Positions 33,172 to 43,246 are shown, numbered from the stretch's first letter. The stretch is DNA of 64,000 nt from an uncultured Oscillospiraceae bacterium (GCA_900757415.1 CAAENU010000214.1:49001-113000); one strand, 5' to 3'. Notes: generated by a model from the sequence alone, not told the origin. A program made the numbers and translations.

Positions 33172-34194
33172 ATGGAGAAGTACTGCGTGTTGCTGACCGG
33201 CGGTGCCGGGTACATCGGCTCCCATACGGCGGCAGAGCTGCTGGAGCAGGACTATGAGGTGGTCATTGCGGATGATTTCAGCAACTGCACGCCGGATGTG
33301 ATCGACCGACTGGAGCAGATTACCGGGCGGCGTCCCGCCTGCTATGCCGCGGATGTGGCGGATCGTGATGCTATGGAGCGGGTGTTTAGCGAGCACCATG
33401 TGGATGCGGTGATCCATTTTGCCGGGTTCAAGGCGGTGGGCGAGTCGGTGAAAAAACCGCTGAAATACTACCGCAACAATCTGGATACCACGCTTACATT
33501 GCTGGAGACCATGGCGCGCCACGCCGTCAAACGGCTTGTGTTCAGCTCCTCCGCTACGGTGTACGGCGTGCCGGTGCGCCCAAGGCTGACCGAGGATATG
33601 CCCACGGCCTGCGCCAACCCCTACGGCTGGACAAAGCTGATGATCGAGCAGATCCTGCGGGATACGGCGGCGGCGGATCCGAACATGTCTGTGGTACTGC
33701 TGCGCTATTTTAACCCCATCGGCGCCCATCCCTCCGGATTGATCGGCGAGATGCCTCAGGGAATCCCCAACAATCTGCTGCCTTATGTATCCGGTGTGGC
33801 GGCAGGTACGCTGGAGAAGCTGCATGTATTCGGAAATGACTATCCCACGCCGGACGGCACCGGCGTGCGGGACTATATCCATGTGGTGGATCTGGCGCGG
33901 GGCCATCTGGCCGCGCTGCGGTATGCCGGCGGCCATACCGGCACAGAGGTGTTCAATCTGGGTACTGGGCATGGATATAGCGTGCTGGAGATCGTGAAAG
34001 CGTTTGAGACGGCCAACGGCGTCTGCGTGCCCTATCAGATCGATCCGCGGCGCGATGGCGACGTGGCGGAGTATTTTGCGGACACCGCCAAGGCGGAACG
34101 GGTGCTGGACTGGCGAGCGGAGCGCTCGCTGAAGGATATGTGCCGGGATGCATGGCGCTGGCAGCAGAACTACCTGAAAATGCAGAAGAGATGA
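33172..34194 (+). CDS. galE: UDP-glucose 4-epimerase
   Basis: NAD-dependent short-chain-type epimerase (340 aa) interconverting UDP-Glc and UDP-Gal. LLTGGAGYIGSH is the NAD loop, FSSSATVYG holds the Ser/Thr site, and NPYGWTK gives Tyr151 and Lys155 of the YxxxK pair. RYFNPIGAHPSGLIGE is typical of GalE. It supplies UDP-sugars for the polysaccharide operon and is its last gene; the stop codon lies within the stem of the terminator at 34190-34240. Confidence 0.95.
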   Translation: MEKYCVLLTGGAGYIGSHTAAELLEQDYEVVIADDFSNCTPDVIDRLEQITGRRPACYAADVADRDAMERVFSEHHVDAVIHFAGFKAVGESVKKPLKYYRNNLDTTLTLLETMARHAVKRLVFSSSATVYGVPVRPRLTEDMPTACANPYGWTKLMIEQILRDTAAADPNMSVVLLRYFNPIGAHPSGLIGEMPQGIPNNLLPYVSGVAAGTLEKLHVFGNDYPTPDGTGVRDYIHVVDLARGHLAALRYAGGHTGTEVFNLGTGHGYSVLEIVKAFETANGVCVPYQIDPRRDGDVAEYFADTAKAERVLDWRAERSLKDMCRDAWRWQQNYLKMQKR

Positions 34195-34240
34195 ATAGCA
34201 AAAGACATCGGCCTTAGGCCGATGTCTTTTGCTATTCATC
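34190..34240. terminator. Long bidirectional terminator between convergent polysaccharide operons
   Basis: Perfect 24-bp stem (34190-34213 with 34217-34240) and 3-nt loop. The galE stop (34192-34194) and the opposite glycosyltransferase stop (34234-34232) both lie inside the stem arms. Confidence 0.92.
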
Positions 34241-35188
34241 CTTGTGATCCAGCGCCGCATGGATACGGCGGTACCAACGGGTATGGCGGATGGCGCCGTT
34301 CCATGGCGCGGTGTCCATCTGCGCAAGGAATGCGCGCGTCTGCTGCCTGATCTGAGGGGCCAGCGGCGTTTGGATACCCTGCTCCAGCCAACTGGCCAGA
34401 TCCAGCAGTTCGCCGTTCAGCAGGCTGCGGCGCATCCGGGAAGGAAGATCACGACTCAGCGCATAGACCAGCTCATAGGAGCGAAACTGGCACTGGAAGT
34501 GGCGGATGCGTCCGCCTACCAGCGAGGCGCTCATGTGAGTGCGGTAATACAGCAGATCCGTTTTGGAAAAGCGGATGCTCTCGGCGTGCAGCACGCAGTC
34601 CCAGAAGAAAGAGCGGTCATTGACGCAGACAAGATCATTGAAGCGGATGTCGTGCGCCATCAGCAGCCGGCGGCGCACAAGACCGCCCCATGGCGCCACA
34701 TTCACCTTGGGAAACCATGGCCATGCCTTCCGATAGGTCAGCGTGGGGCCGAAAAGAAAGGGCGGCAGGCGCAGCAGACTATTATGGACAGAGCGGCTGT
34801 CCTGCCCGGTTTGCTGGTTGTGGTCGATACAGCGGCAGCGAATAATGTCGGCATCGGCGGCCTGACGGCATAGCTGCGCCAGTGCGTCCGGCAGAAGCTG
34901 ATCGTCCGCGTCCATGAAAAAAAGATACTCTCCCGCAGCCTGACACAGACCACGGTTGCGGGCGGCTCCTGCCCCGGCATTTTTTTGGCGCAGCAGATGC
35001 AGGCGGCTATCGCGGGCGGCATATTCTTCGAGTATGGCGGCGCTGCCGTCAGAGGAGCCGTCATCCACACAGAGCACCTCCAGCGCCAGCGGCTGGGACA
35101 GCACACTGTCCAGGCAGGCGCGGAGATAGTTTTCCGCGTTATAGACCGGTATGATCACCGACAGAAGCGGCGTATCTGTGTTGGCGAT
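34232..35188 (-). CDS. Glycosyltransferase family 2 (apparent ATC start)
   Basis: A GT-A glycosyltransferase (318 aa from the chosen start) adding a sugar to a surface glycan. [20 protein letters not shown] is the N-terminal donor-binding strand, VLCVDDGSSDGS and FFMDADDQLLPDAL (DxD) follow, with ARNRGL between. The start is unusual. The only in-frame canonical codon near the family N-terminus is GTG at 35158, which has no SD, while AGGAG stands 9 nt before an in-frame ATC at 35188 that gives the expected N-terminal length. It overlaps the upstream GT2 gene by 50 nt. Last gene of the minus operon. Confidence 0.85.
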   Translation of the reverse strand: MANTDTPLLSVIIPVYNAENYLRACLDSVLSQPLALEVLCVDDGSSDGSAAILEEYAARDSRLHLLRQKNAGAGAARNRGLCQAAGEYLFFMDADDQLLPDALAQLCRQAADADIIRCRCIDHNQQTGQDSRSVHNSLLRLPPFLFGPTLTYRKAWPWFPKVNVAPWGGLVRRRLLMAHDIRFNDLVCVNDRSFFWDCVLHAESIRFSKTDLLYYRTHMSASLVGGRIRHFQCQFRSYELVYALSRDLPSRMRRSLLNGELLDLASWLEQGIQTPLAPQIRQQTRAFLAQMDTAPWNGAIRHTRWYRRIHAALDHKDE

Positions 35189-36173
35189 AAGTCCTCACTC
35201 CTCGTTTTATGCGTTTCAGGGCCAGCAGCAGCCATGCCGAACAGCGGATCCCCATAATGCGGACGAACCGGGCGGCGGCCCGGTACGGCCCGGCTGCATA
35301 CGGCAGCAGGGACAGGCATTCCCGCAGGGCGGAAAGGGCCTGCCTGCGCTCACCCTTTGGCGCTTCGGCATAAAGGGACAGGTTCAATATGTATTCGCGG
35401 CTGAGCATGGCCAGCAAAGGCGGGGCCATGGGGCCGGGGACTGCCTCCAGATCGATTTGGGCGCGGCTAAGCATGGCGGAGAGCTGCTGTGTCCGCGCGG
35501 CGCTATACCGGCGGGTCAAAGTGCCTCCGTAGCTGATGCGGTAGGCGTAATAAGGGTTGTGGTAAAAGGCGATGCGGGTTGTTCCCGTCAGGGCGCGGAT
35601 CACCAGCTCCATATCCTCGCCGCAGTGGTATCCCTCGAGGAACCACAGATCGTGTGACAGGAGATAATCCCGGCGGAAGAGATAGCGCCACACGTTCCAG
35701 ACACAGTCGCCGGAGGTGACAAAGGCACGGGCATGCGCCTCTCCGAACAGTGGAGCGGGTGTATCCGGGATCTGATAGACCCGGTCCAGTACCGCGCCGT
35801 TATCCGCCACGCGGCAGAAATCAGAGGCCCAGATGTCGGCCTCATAGCGCCGCAGCAGGGATACGGTTTTGGAAAACGCGTCCATATCGACGCGGTCATC
35901 GCTGTCATGAAAGGCCACATAGTCGCCTGTGGCCGCTTGCAGTCCCCGGTTCCGCGCAGCGGAGGGGCCTGCGTTTTCCTGATAGAAATAGCGGATCCAT
36001 GGGTAACGCGCCGCATAACTCCGGCAAATTTGGGCACTGTTATCGCTGGAGCCGTCGTCTACAAGGAGCAGCTCGATCTCCGGCAGCTGGGCGGACACAA
36101 GAGGCTCCAGATAGGAGGGCAGATATTGTGCCGCATTATAGACCGGGATGATAATGGATAGAAGAACGTTGAT
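35139..36173 (-). CDS. Glycosyltransferase family 2 (apparent ATC start)
   Basis: A 344-residue GT-A glycosyltransferase. SIIIPVYNAAQYLPSYL, LLLVDDGSSDNSA, ENAGPSAARNRGLQAATGDY and FHDSDDRVD (DxD) are the catalytic-domain motifs; a helical C-terminal region follows. A very good SD (AAAGGAGGG) is 7 nt before an in-frame ATC (36173-36171); no ATG, GTG or TTG occurs in frame between the SD and the first conserved strand. The only upstream ATG (36308) lies inside the preceding gene without SD. So ATC initiation, or a lost ATG, is indicated. Confidence 0.85.
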   Translation of the reverse strand: MNVLLSIIIPVYNAAQYLPSYLEPLVSAQLPEIELLLVDDGSSDNSAQICRSYAARYPWIRYFYQENAGPSAARNRGLQAATGDYVAFHDSDDRVDMDAFSKTVSLLRRYEADIWASDFCRVADNGAVLDRVYQIPDTPAPLFGEAHARAFVTSGDCVWNVWRYLFRRDYLLSHDLWFLEGYHCGEDMELVIRALTGTTRIAFYHNPYYAYRISYGGTLTRRYSAARTQQLSAMLSRAQIDLEAVPGPMAPPLLAMLSREYILNLSLYAEAPKGERRQALSALRECLSLLPYAAGPYRAAARFVRIMGIRCSAWLLLALKRIKRGVRTYRQHRYAASVGDHTGL

Positions 36174-36189
36174 ACCAAGCCCTCCTTTA

Positions 36190-37070
36190 TCAGGTGTCAA
36201 CAGGTGTGCAGTGGGTTTTACGCAGGATCTTCCGCAGCATGCGGGGCAGCCATGTGATGACGCGGCCGATCCGATAGGTGAAGGAGCTGTGAATTGCATC
36301 AATTTCACTCCTGCATGCCTTCAAGGCGCGCTCACGGCTGGCCAACGTCTGTTTCAACTGACGGTTCTGACTTTGCAGCGTTGTCTGCTGTGCGAAAAAG
36401 CGCAGGTAAAATTGCTCGACAGGGGTAAGCTGCTGTAGTTTTTTTCTCTCGTCCTCGTCCAACTGACTGTAATAGCGCTGCAAGCAGCCTTGCAACGAGC
36501 CGAGCGCACAGCTGTCCTGCATCGTGTGGCACAGAGCCAGCATTTCGATCAGGCAGCGCAGCGAGCCATAGACATTCTGAAAATCAGGCGGTTTTGTCAT
36601 GGTAGACGCGGGACGCATCCTGCGGTAATAGAATACCTCATCCAGCTTGAACGCCCGCTTTGCCAGCAAAATGCAGGTAAAGGTATATAGGTTGTCCTCA
36701 TGAATGATGCCGGGATAAAAGGCAATGCCTCAGCCACCTGATATAGACGTTCCAAAGCATGGGGGTGGAGGGTATCGTCACTATCGAGATAATAGATGTA
36801 CTTCCCACGGGCATGCGCCGTGCCTACGTTGCGGGCAACGGATTGACCGGCGTTTTCCTGCGTGAGGATATTTATGCTTGTGCGAGATACTGGTGACTTC
36901 GATGCATACTCCTTCAATATGGCGGCCGAGCCATCGGTGGATCCGTCGTCCACGCAGATAAGCTCGATTTCCCGCAGTGTCTGGGCCAGCACGCTGTCCA
37001 GACACTGACGCAGATAGGGGGCGGTATTGTAGACCGGGATCACCACCGAGACCTTGGGCACATCGCACAT
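36190..37070 (-). pseudogene. Broken glycosyltransferase family 2 gene (internal deletion and frameshift)
   Basis: The first part (37070 to about 36735) encodes an intact GT2 N-terminus: [32 protein letters not shown] and YYLDSDDTLHP. The homologous C-terminal part (GIIHEDNLYTFTCILLAKRA onward, to 36190) is in another frame. Comparison with the third GT2 domain of the 1047-aa protein shows that about 65-70 residues between the motifs YxxAxA and HEDN are missing at the junction near 36733, so this is a deletion not divisible by three rather than a single-base slip. The start retains GAAGGAG and ATG. Probably inactive. Confidence 0.85.
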
Positions 37071-37094
37071 GGGCAGCTCCTTCCTATGAACGGG

Positions 37095-37844
37095 TCACAG
37101 CTTCAGCTTACCGTCCAGAAATGCTTCATAGCGGTCGCAGATCGTGGGAATATCGTCGCTGAAGTCGATCTGGCGGCCCTTGTGGAGCCACAGAACCTTG
37201 GTGCACATCTGCCGCACCTGCTCCAGCGAGTGGGAGACAAGGATCGTGGTGGCGCCGCCGTGAATGATCTCATGCATTTTGGCCTCGCTCTTTTTGCGGA
37301 ACGCGCCATCGCCCACACTGAGCACCTCGTCCAGAATGAGAATATCCGGCTGCACCAGACTGGCGATGGCAAAGGCCAGACGGGATTTCATACCGGAGGA
37401 CAGCTGCTTGAAGGGCCTGTCCTCAAAATCTTTCAGCTCGGCGAAGGCGATGATCTCCTCATATGTTTCGTCCATAAAGCGGCGGGTATAACCCAGCATG
37501 GCGCCGCGGAGATAGGCATTTTCCTTCACCGTCAGGTCGCCGTCGAAGCCGCTGGCCAGCTCCAGCAGGGCGGCAATGCTGCCGCTGCGGCGGACATAAC
37601 CCTCCGTCGGCTCCATGATGCCGGAGATGGCCTTCAGCAGGGTGGATTTTCCCGCGCCGTTGGTGCCGATAATGCCCAGCATATCGCCCTTCTCCAGCGT
37701 AAAGGTTACATCCCGGTCAGCCCAGAATTCCTGCACATAATAGTCATGCTTCAGGCGGCGGACCACAAATTCTTTCAAGCCGATATCCTTGAAATCACCG
37801 GTGATATAGCGGATGGAGACATGATTTACTTCCAGAATACTCAT
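37095..37844 (-). CDS. wzt: Polysaccharide ABC exporter ATPase (Wzt/TagH-like)
   Basis: A 249-residue ATPase for export of a lipid-linked polysaccharide or teichoic-acid-like polymer. GIIGTNGAGKSTLL (Walker A), LELASGFDGDLTVKENAYLRG (a segment typical of this subfamily), LSSGMKSRLAFAIA (signature) and ILILDEVLSVGD (Walker B) are present. It lacks the C-terminal carbohydrate-binding domain of Wzt from O-antigen systems, so it needs no terminal-sugar recognition. The ATG at 37844 is chosen from AAGGAG and MSILEVNHVS; a longer frame runs back into the permease gene. Confidence 0.93.
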   Translation of the reverse strand: MSILEVNHVSIRYITGDFKDIGLKEFVVRRLKHDYYVQEFWADRDVTFTLEKGDMLGIIGTNGAGKSTLLKAISGIMEPTEGYVRRSGSIAALLELASGFDGDLTVKENAYLRGAMLGYTRRFMDETYEEIIAFAELKDFEDRPFKQLSSGMKSRLAFAIASLVQPDILILDEVLSVGDGAFRKKSEAKMHEIIHGGATTILVSHSLEQVRQMCTKVLWLHKGRQIDFSDDIPTICDRYEAFLDGKLKL

Positions 37845-37855
37845 TCCATATCTCC

Positions 37856-38623
37856 TTACACATAATAGAGGAACCGGGTGTTGTACTTCTTGTACATCAA
37901 ACAGCCCAGCGCCAGCACTGCCGCCGCGTCCGCCAGCATCAGCAGGTGGAACCAGACGGAGGGAATGGCCGCGTCGATAACGATCTTGCGGAAATAGCGG
38001 ATGAAGAGGTACACGGGGTTGGCCAGAAACAGGCACTGCACCGTGTAAGAATAGTGATCGATGGTGTAGAAAATGGCGGACATATACATCAGCAGCTGGG
38101 AGAAGATGCTCCACAGATACTGGATGTCCCGGAAAAACACAAACAGCGCCGACAGGATCAGTCCCACGCCCAGATTGAACAGCACCAGACAGAAGATGGG
38201 GTAGAGCAGCAGAATAAAGCGCCATGTAAAGGTAATGCCGTCCAGAATGCAGAACAGGAAAAAGACGCACAGCGTCAGGCCGAAGTTGATGAGGGTCTGG
38301 ACATTCTTGGAAAAAAGAAACAGGTATTTCGGCACGTTGACCTTGGTAAAGATGGCGGAGTTGCCCATCAAGGAGGTCATGCCCTGGGTGGAGGACTCGT
38401 TGAAGTAGGAAAACACCAGGTTGCCGCAGAAAAGGTAGGTGGTATAGTGCTCCATATTGCGACCGAAAAACTGGGTAAACACCAGACGCATCACCAGCAG
38501 CATCATCAGCGGCGAGAGGACGCTCCAAGCCATGCCCAAGACGGTACGTTTGTATTTTTTCTTGAAGTCGCGCTTTACCAGCTCCTCAAAGAGAAAGCGG
38601 TATTGTGATAGTTTTTGCAGCAT
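37856..38623 (-). CDS. wzm: Polysaccharide ABC exporter permease (Wzm/TagG-like)
   Basis: A 255-residue ABC-2-type membrane protein with about six spans. The amphipathic N-terminus FLFEELVKRDFKKKYKRTVLG followed by WSVLSPLMMLLVM is characteristic; FFRDIQYLWSIFSQLLMYMSAIFY is the conserved later region. The ATG at 38623 is favoured by GGAG 5 nt upstream; another ATG at 38638 overlaps the dehydrogenase gene. It forms the export channel with the adjacent ATPase. Confidence 0.93.
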   Translation of the reverse strand: MLQKLSQYRFLFEELVKRDFKKKYKRTVLGMAWSVLSPLMMLLVMRLVFTQFFGRNMEHYTTYLFCGNLVFSYFNESSTQGMTSLMGNSAIFTKVNVPKYLFLFSKNVQTLINFGLTLCVFFLFCILDGITFTWRFILLLYPIFCLVLFNLGVGLILSALFVFFRDIQYLWSIFSQLLMYMSAIFYTIDHYSYTVQCLFLANPVYLFIRYFRKIVIDAAIPSVWFHLLMLADAAAVLALGCLMYKKYNTRFLYYV

Positions 38624-38634
38624 AGGGTCTCCAA

Positions 38635-39810
38635 TCAATCCCGGGAAAACAGGTCGCGGGTATAGACTTTTTCGGCCACGTCGGCCAGCTCCGGGGCGTT
38701 GCGGTTGGCCACGATGACATCCGCCGCGGCCTTGAACGCGGACAGATCGGCAATACGGCGGCAGCCGTCGAAGCTGTCCTCCCGCAGGGTAGGCTCGTAG
38801 ATCACGATCTCCACACCGGCGGCCTTCAGATATTTAATCACGTCCTGAATGGCGCTGGCGCGGAAGTTGTCGCTGTTGGATTTCATGGTCAGGCGGTATA
38901 CGCCCACGGTTTTGGGATGGCGGGCGAGGATCTGATGGGCCACAAAGTGCTTGCGGGTGGCGTTGGACTTGACCACCGCCTCGATCATGTTCTGGGGTAC
39001 ATCGTGATAGTTGGCCAGCAGCTGCTTGGTATCCTTGGGCAGGCAGTAGCCGCCGTAGCCAAAAGAGGGATTGTTGTAATGCCCGCCAATGCGGGGATCC
39101 AGACACACGCCGCGGATAATGGCCTCGGTGTCCAGCCCCTTGCTCTGGGCGTAGGTATCCAGCTCGTTGAAATACGCCACGCGGACGGCCAGATAGGTGT
39201 TGGCGAAGAGCTTGACGGCCTCGGCCTCGGTGGGCGGGCAGATGAGAACGGGAATGTTCTCCTCTGCGGCGCCCTCCTGCAGCAGGTGGGCGAAGGTCTC
39301 CGCCGCGTCGCGCTGGTGGGGATAAGCCCCCACCACGATGCGGCTGGGGTGGAGATTGTCGTACAGCGCCTTGCTCTCCCGCAGGAACTCGGGGGAGAAG
39401 AGGATGTTGTCGATGCCGTACTTTTTGCGCACGCTGTCGGTATAACCCACGGGGACGGTGGATTTGATGACCATCATGGCGCCGGGATTGACCCGCAGCA
39501 CAGTTTCAATGACATCCTCTACGCAGGAGGTGTCGAAGAAGTTGCGCTCGTCGTCATAGTTGGTGGGCGTGGCGATCACCACCATCTGGGCATCGCGGTA
39601 AGCGGCTTCCTTGTCCAGCGTGGCGGTAAGGTCTAAGGTGCGGGTGGCGAGATAGGATTCGATCTCGGCATCCTGAATGGGGGATTTTTTGCGGTTGATG
39701 AGATCAACCTTGGCGGCGGTGGTGCTGACGGCCTGCACCTGATGGTGCTGCGCCAGCAGAACGGCCAGAGACAGGCCTACATAGCCAACCCCTGCAACTG
39801 CTATTTTCAT
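38635..39810 (-). CDS. ugd: UDP-glucose/nucleotide-sugar dehydrogenase
   Basis: NAD-dependent four-electron oxidation of a UDP-sugar to the uronic acid (391 aa). [18 protein letters not shown] is the Rossmann loop, [12 protein letters not shown] and [20 protein letters not shown] follow, and Cys256 in [12 protein letters not shown] is the catalytic thiol. The C-terminal UDP-binding domain has [16 protein letters not shown]. Supplies UDP-glucuronate or a related acid to the polysaccharide, so the polymer is probably anionic. Confidence 0.95.
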   Translation of the reverse strand: MKIAVAGVGYVGLSLAVLLAQHHQVQAVSTTAAKVDLINRKKSPIQDAEIESYLATRTLDLTATLDKEAAYRDAQMVVIATPTNYDDERNFFDTSCVEDVIETVLRVNPGAMMVIKSTVPVGYTDSVRKKYGIDNILFSPEFLRESKALYDNLHPSRIVVGAYPHQRDAAETFAHLLQEGAAEENIPVLICPPTEAEAVKLFANTYLAVRVAYFNELDTYAQSKGLDTEAIIRGVCLDPRIGGHYNNPSFGYGGYCLPKDTKQLLANYHDVPQNMIEAVVKSNATRKHFVAHQILARHPKTVGVYRLTMKSNSDNFRASAIQDVIKYLKAAGVEIVIYEPTLREDSFDGCRRIADLSAFKAAADVIVANRNAPELADVAEKVYTRDLFSRD

Positions 39811-39835
39811 GATGTGCTGCCTTTCGTTAATGATG

Positions 39836-42800
39836 TTATTTTAAATGGAGATGGACAAGTACGCGCTTGCAGGTGTAGCGCCAGCCGTGTTCACGGTAGC
39901 AGCGGAAGAAGCCGCGGACTTTGCGGGGAATCCATGTGATGAAGCGGCCGATGCGGTAAGAGGTGGAGGCACGGATGAGCGCTGCTTCGCCAGGGTTCTC
40001 TGGAAGGGAATAGGCTATCTCTTTCTTTGATGGCTTAAGCACCACGGTTTCAAACCATAGCATTTCAATAGCATTTAGATTTGATACTTTTTCTTTCTCC
40101 GTTTTTGAAAGCTGACAGTATGTATTCTGAGCAGATTGGCGCATACCATCTATGACGGTTCTTGCGCATTGCAGAGTAGAACTGTCGAGTTTGTGCTGCA
40201 ACACAAAAGCCAGCATATGGGCATAGCAGATAAGATAACCGTATACATTTGCAAAACCGGGCGCTTTCGTCATGACAGAATCCTCTCTGATTCTGCGGAT
40301 ATAATAGGGCTTATTGATAACCGCAGCGCGATCAGCTTGCAATAAGTTTTCGAATGTAAATAGATTATCTTCATGAACGATTCCGACCGGGAACAGAATA
40401 TTATGCTGTAATAAATGCAGACGGCGGATTAGCTGCAAACATGGCGAAACCCGATATTCATTATTGATTACCAGATTCGTGAACAGGTTTGCCCCGGAGA
40501 CAGCTTTTCCATAGTCATTTTTTCTCTTATAATATGTTGAGTACCCCGCATGAACGCTTTTTAAATTCTGATTCATGTAGATGCTATCTGCTTCAAAGAA
40601 TAAAATATCTAGTGACTGTGCATCAGCGTACTTATAAAGCTCTTCAAGTGCACATTTTTCTAACATATCATCGCTATCCACCATGCAAACATAGCGACCG
40701 GTTGATATTTTAAGTGCAACGTTTCTTGCGGCAGATTGCCCCATGTTTTCTTGACTGATAATCGTAATACGGCTATCTTTTGAGGCGTATTCTTCAAGAA
40801 TTTGCAGACTATTGTCCCAAGAACCATCATTGACACAGATGACCTGTATTTCTTGCAGTGTTTGCTCTAAAATGCTGTTTAGGCATTCGGGAAGAAAGCG
40901 TTCGGTATTGTAAACAGGCACGATTACAGACACACTAGGCTCAGTATTTGATTCAGCATAGGCAGTTCCGATTTTTGTATACACGGGAACTGGGCAATTC
41001 ATCTTTATGAAATCTTCTACAGATACGTGTAATTCCCGCGCCATTACTTGGGTGGCTACACTATCATCGCGCCAATATGATAAGAGTATTCTTCCAGCAG
41101 AGCCTTTGTCCTCTGCAAGTAGGCGTTCTTGATATATTCTGCAACAATCTGTCATCATGCGGTCTGCCATGGCATCACAATATTGAATATACCGGTTAAA
41201 ATAGTGCTCGCTTTTTATAAATTCACGGGTTAGCTTGGCGAGCTTGGACATCTTACAGAATTCTTCAAACTTTGGTAATGCCATTTTACAGTTATTGCTA
41301 ACTCCGGCGCCATATTGGTAATAATACAGCGGCTCAGTGCAAACGCCCGCATAACTGCTCGCATAAAGAGCTAAAAAGAAAAATTGATAAATATCTTCGC
41401 CAATATAACATTTCTGATACGGCGTTTTGCTACATGCCAATTGACATAAAGTTGTTTTGAATATTTTACCAACCAACGAAGTAACATGGTTGCGCTGTAT
41501 AAAAAAATCATCCATTATCTGCGTCTTAGATAATTCGGCTGATTTGGGTCGCAAAGCTTTTCCACGCCAACTTGTAGAATCAATGTTCCCTTGTTTATCA
41601 ACAACAGCAGCTGAAAACTGGAGAATATCCACACCATGATGCTCTATAAGAGCTAACGCTTTTTCACAGGCTTCTTCACTCAAATAATCATCAGAATCCA
41701 CAAAGATTAGGTGCTCTGCTTTAGCATGCATAACACCTTCTCGCCTTGCCAAAAGGCTGCCCTCATTACGCTTTTTCAAGATAAGGGAGATTCGCTTGTC
41801 ACGTTGAGCATACCCCTGTAATATATCTCGAGAGTTGTCAGTTGAAGCATCGTCAACACAAATGATTTCAAGGTTCTTCTCGGTCTGATTTATGACACTT
41901 TCTAAGCATTTATCGAGGTATTTTGCTGTATTGAATACCGGAATCACGATGGTGATTGAAGGGGTTGTATCGTTCTCTTTACTAACTGACACAGGTATTC
42001 CAAGTGATTTCCTCAACTTATGGTAAGTTTTACCGGCTTCCGAATATTCAAAGTAATCAGCGCCAATAGCATCTGCAGAAAAGGTAGATATAAATTCTTT
42101 CATTAATTCGTTTACACTGCTGATATCATCGGGGTTTTTGTTGCACATTTGTTGATACCAATAAAGCAGTGAGGAAAACTCTCTCTGCATGACCATTCTT
42201 TTTTGAAACAATGGTAGTTGCTTAACGGTTGCCTCTACAATTTTATAAGAGGAAATTTGACAGTAAAAATGCTGTCCTTTTTTAGAGACAAGAGACTCTT
42301 TTTGGCTTACTCGATAGAATGCTACATAGGTGTCAATCAGCATTACCCTTTGAGCCAGTATCATGCACTCTATAAAAAAAGAATGGTCATTTACACAGCG
42401 CAGATTATTAAAATTAATACGTTTTTCCCTGATGAAGTCTGCGCGATACATACCATTCCAAGGCACATCCGCTATATGCAATAACACCTCGGGATGATCC
42501 TTGAAAGACAAAATGCGATTCAAAAAGCCTTTTGCACTAGCGCTCTTTGAATAATCTGTACTAAAAGGCTTCATGTCCTGAGCAACGTTGTAGAAAAAGG
42601 CTTTTACAACATCCAGCGAATTCTCTTCCATTCGCTGAAACATGACCATTAAAGCGTTAAGATCATAATAGTCATCCGCATCTAAAAACGCGAAATATTT
42701 ACCTTGTGCCGCAGCCATGCCGTTATTCCTCGCTACGCCGGCGTATTGATTCTTCTGCGTCAGCACCTTTACGCGGCTGTCCGCGGCCTCGTATTCCCGC

Positions 42801-42979
42801 AGGATGGCCAAAGACCCGTCCGTAGACCCGTCGTCCACGCAGATGATCTCGATCTCCCGCAGCGTCTGGTTCACCACACTGTCCAGACACTGGCGCAGAT
42901 ACTTCTCGGCATTGTAAACCGGAATAATGACTGATACTTTCGGCGTTTGTTCCACGGTCGGAATCCCTCCATTTTCCAT
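39836..42979 (-). CDS. Triple-domain family 2 glycosyltransferase (mosaic)
   Basis: A 1047-residue protein with three GT-A/GT2 units: about 15-230 ([29 protein letters not shown]), 341-560 ([28 protein letters not shown]) and 682-900 ([29 protein letters not shown]). Each has its own DxD, so it may add several sugars in series. The C-terminus ([19 protein letters not shown]) matches that of the neighbouring GT2 pseudogene. Base composition changes sharply: codons up to about residue 80 and after about 990 are GC-rich like the host, while the core is clearly AT-rich. First gene of the minus polysaccharide operon. Confidence 0.92.
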   Translation of the reverse strand: MENGGIPTVEQTPKVSVIIPVYNAEKYLRQCLDSVVNQTLREIEIICVDDGSTDGSLAILREYEAADSRVKVLTQKNQYAGVARNNGMAAAQGKYFAFLDADDYYDLNALMVMFQRMEENSLDVVKAFFYNVAQDMKPFSTDYSKSASAKGFLNRILSFKDHPEVLLHIADVPWNGMYRADFIREKRINFNNLRCVNDHSFFIECMILAQRVMLIDTYVAFYRVSQKESLVSKKGQHFYCQISSYKIVEATVKQLPLFQKRMVMQREFSSLLYWYQQMCNKNPDDISSVNELMKEFISTFSADAIGADYFEYSEAGKTYHKLRKSLGIPVSVSKENDTTPSITIVIPVFNTAKYLDKCLESVINQTEKNLEIICVDDASTDNSRDILQGYAQRDKRISLILKKRNEGSLLARREGVMHAKAEHLIFVDSDDYLSEEACEKALALIEHHGVDILQFSAAVVDKQGNIDSTSWRGKALRPKSAELSKTQIMDDFFIQRNHVTSLVGKIFKTTLCQLACSKTPYQKCYIGEDIYQFFFLALYASSYAGVCTEPLYYYQYGAGVSNNCKMALPKFEEFCKMSKLAKLTREFIKSEHYFNRYIQYCDAMADRMMTDCCRIYQERLLAEDKGSAGRILLSYWRDDSVATQVMARELHVSVEDFIKMNCPVPVYTKIGTAYAESNTEPSVSVIVPVYNTERFLPECLNSILEQTLQEIQVICVNDGSWDNSLQILEEYASKDSRITIISQENMGQSAARNVALKISTGRYVCMVDSDDMLEKCALEELYKYADAQSLDILFFEADSIYMNQNLKSVHAGYSTYYKRKNDYGKAVSGANLFTNLVINNEYRVSPCLQLIRRLHLLQHNILFPVGIVHEDNLFTFENLLQADRAAVINKPYYIRRIREDSVMTKAPGFANVYGYLICYAHMLAFVLQHKLDSSTLQCARTVIDGMRQSAQNTYCQLSKTEKEKVSNLNAIEMLWFETVVLKPSKKEIAYSLPENPGEAALIRASTSYRIGRFITWIPRKVRGFFRCYREHGWRYTCKRVLVHLHLK

Positions 42980-43246
42980 ATCTTCAATCTTTCCCTGCCG
43001 CTCCGCTGTGCGGCCTATGACCCACTCAATAAAAAACGCATTTCATGCAGAAAATGACAAAATATATATTCCGTCACTTTTTGCGGCAAAAAAACACATA
43101 AAATTTCTATGATAGTATACCCCATATGCCGCTGAAAAGCAAGCCAATTTCACCGTTTCCGGTGCATGAGCGGGGGAAAGAGGCCGCAGCGGCGACAATA
43201 TCCACCCGATACAGGCAAAAAACGCGGGCAAAAAGGGGGCGAATGC
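42980..43246. other. Divergent intergenic region between the triple GT and proS
   Basis: No gene seen. Holds the two divergent promoters listed and an AT-rich stretch (43020-43110) forming the long leader of the glycosyltransferase operon (about 130 nt). Confidence 0.5.
43114..43142 (-). promoter_or_regulatory. Promoter of the minus polysaccharide operon
   Basis: Minus-strand TTGCTT (43142-43137), 17-bp spacer, TATACT (43119-43114). Confidence 0.6.

Noticed and set aside
36190..37070. Simple one-base sequencing frameshift as the explanation for the split GT2
   Set aside because: About 65-70 residues of conserved sequence are missing at the junction, which a one-base error cannot explain.
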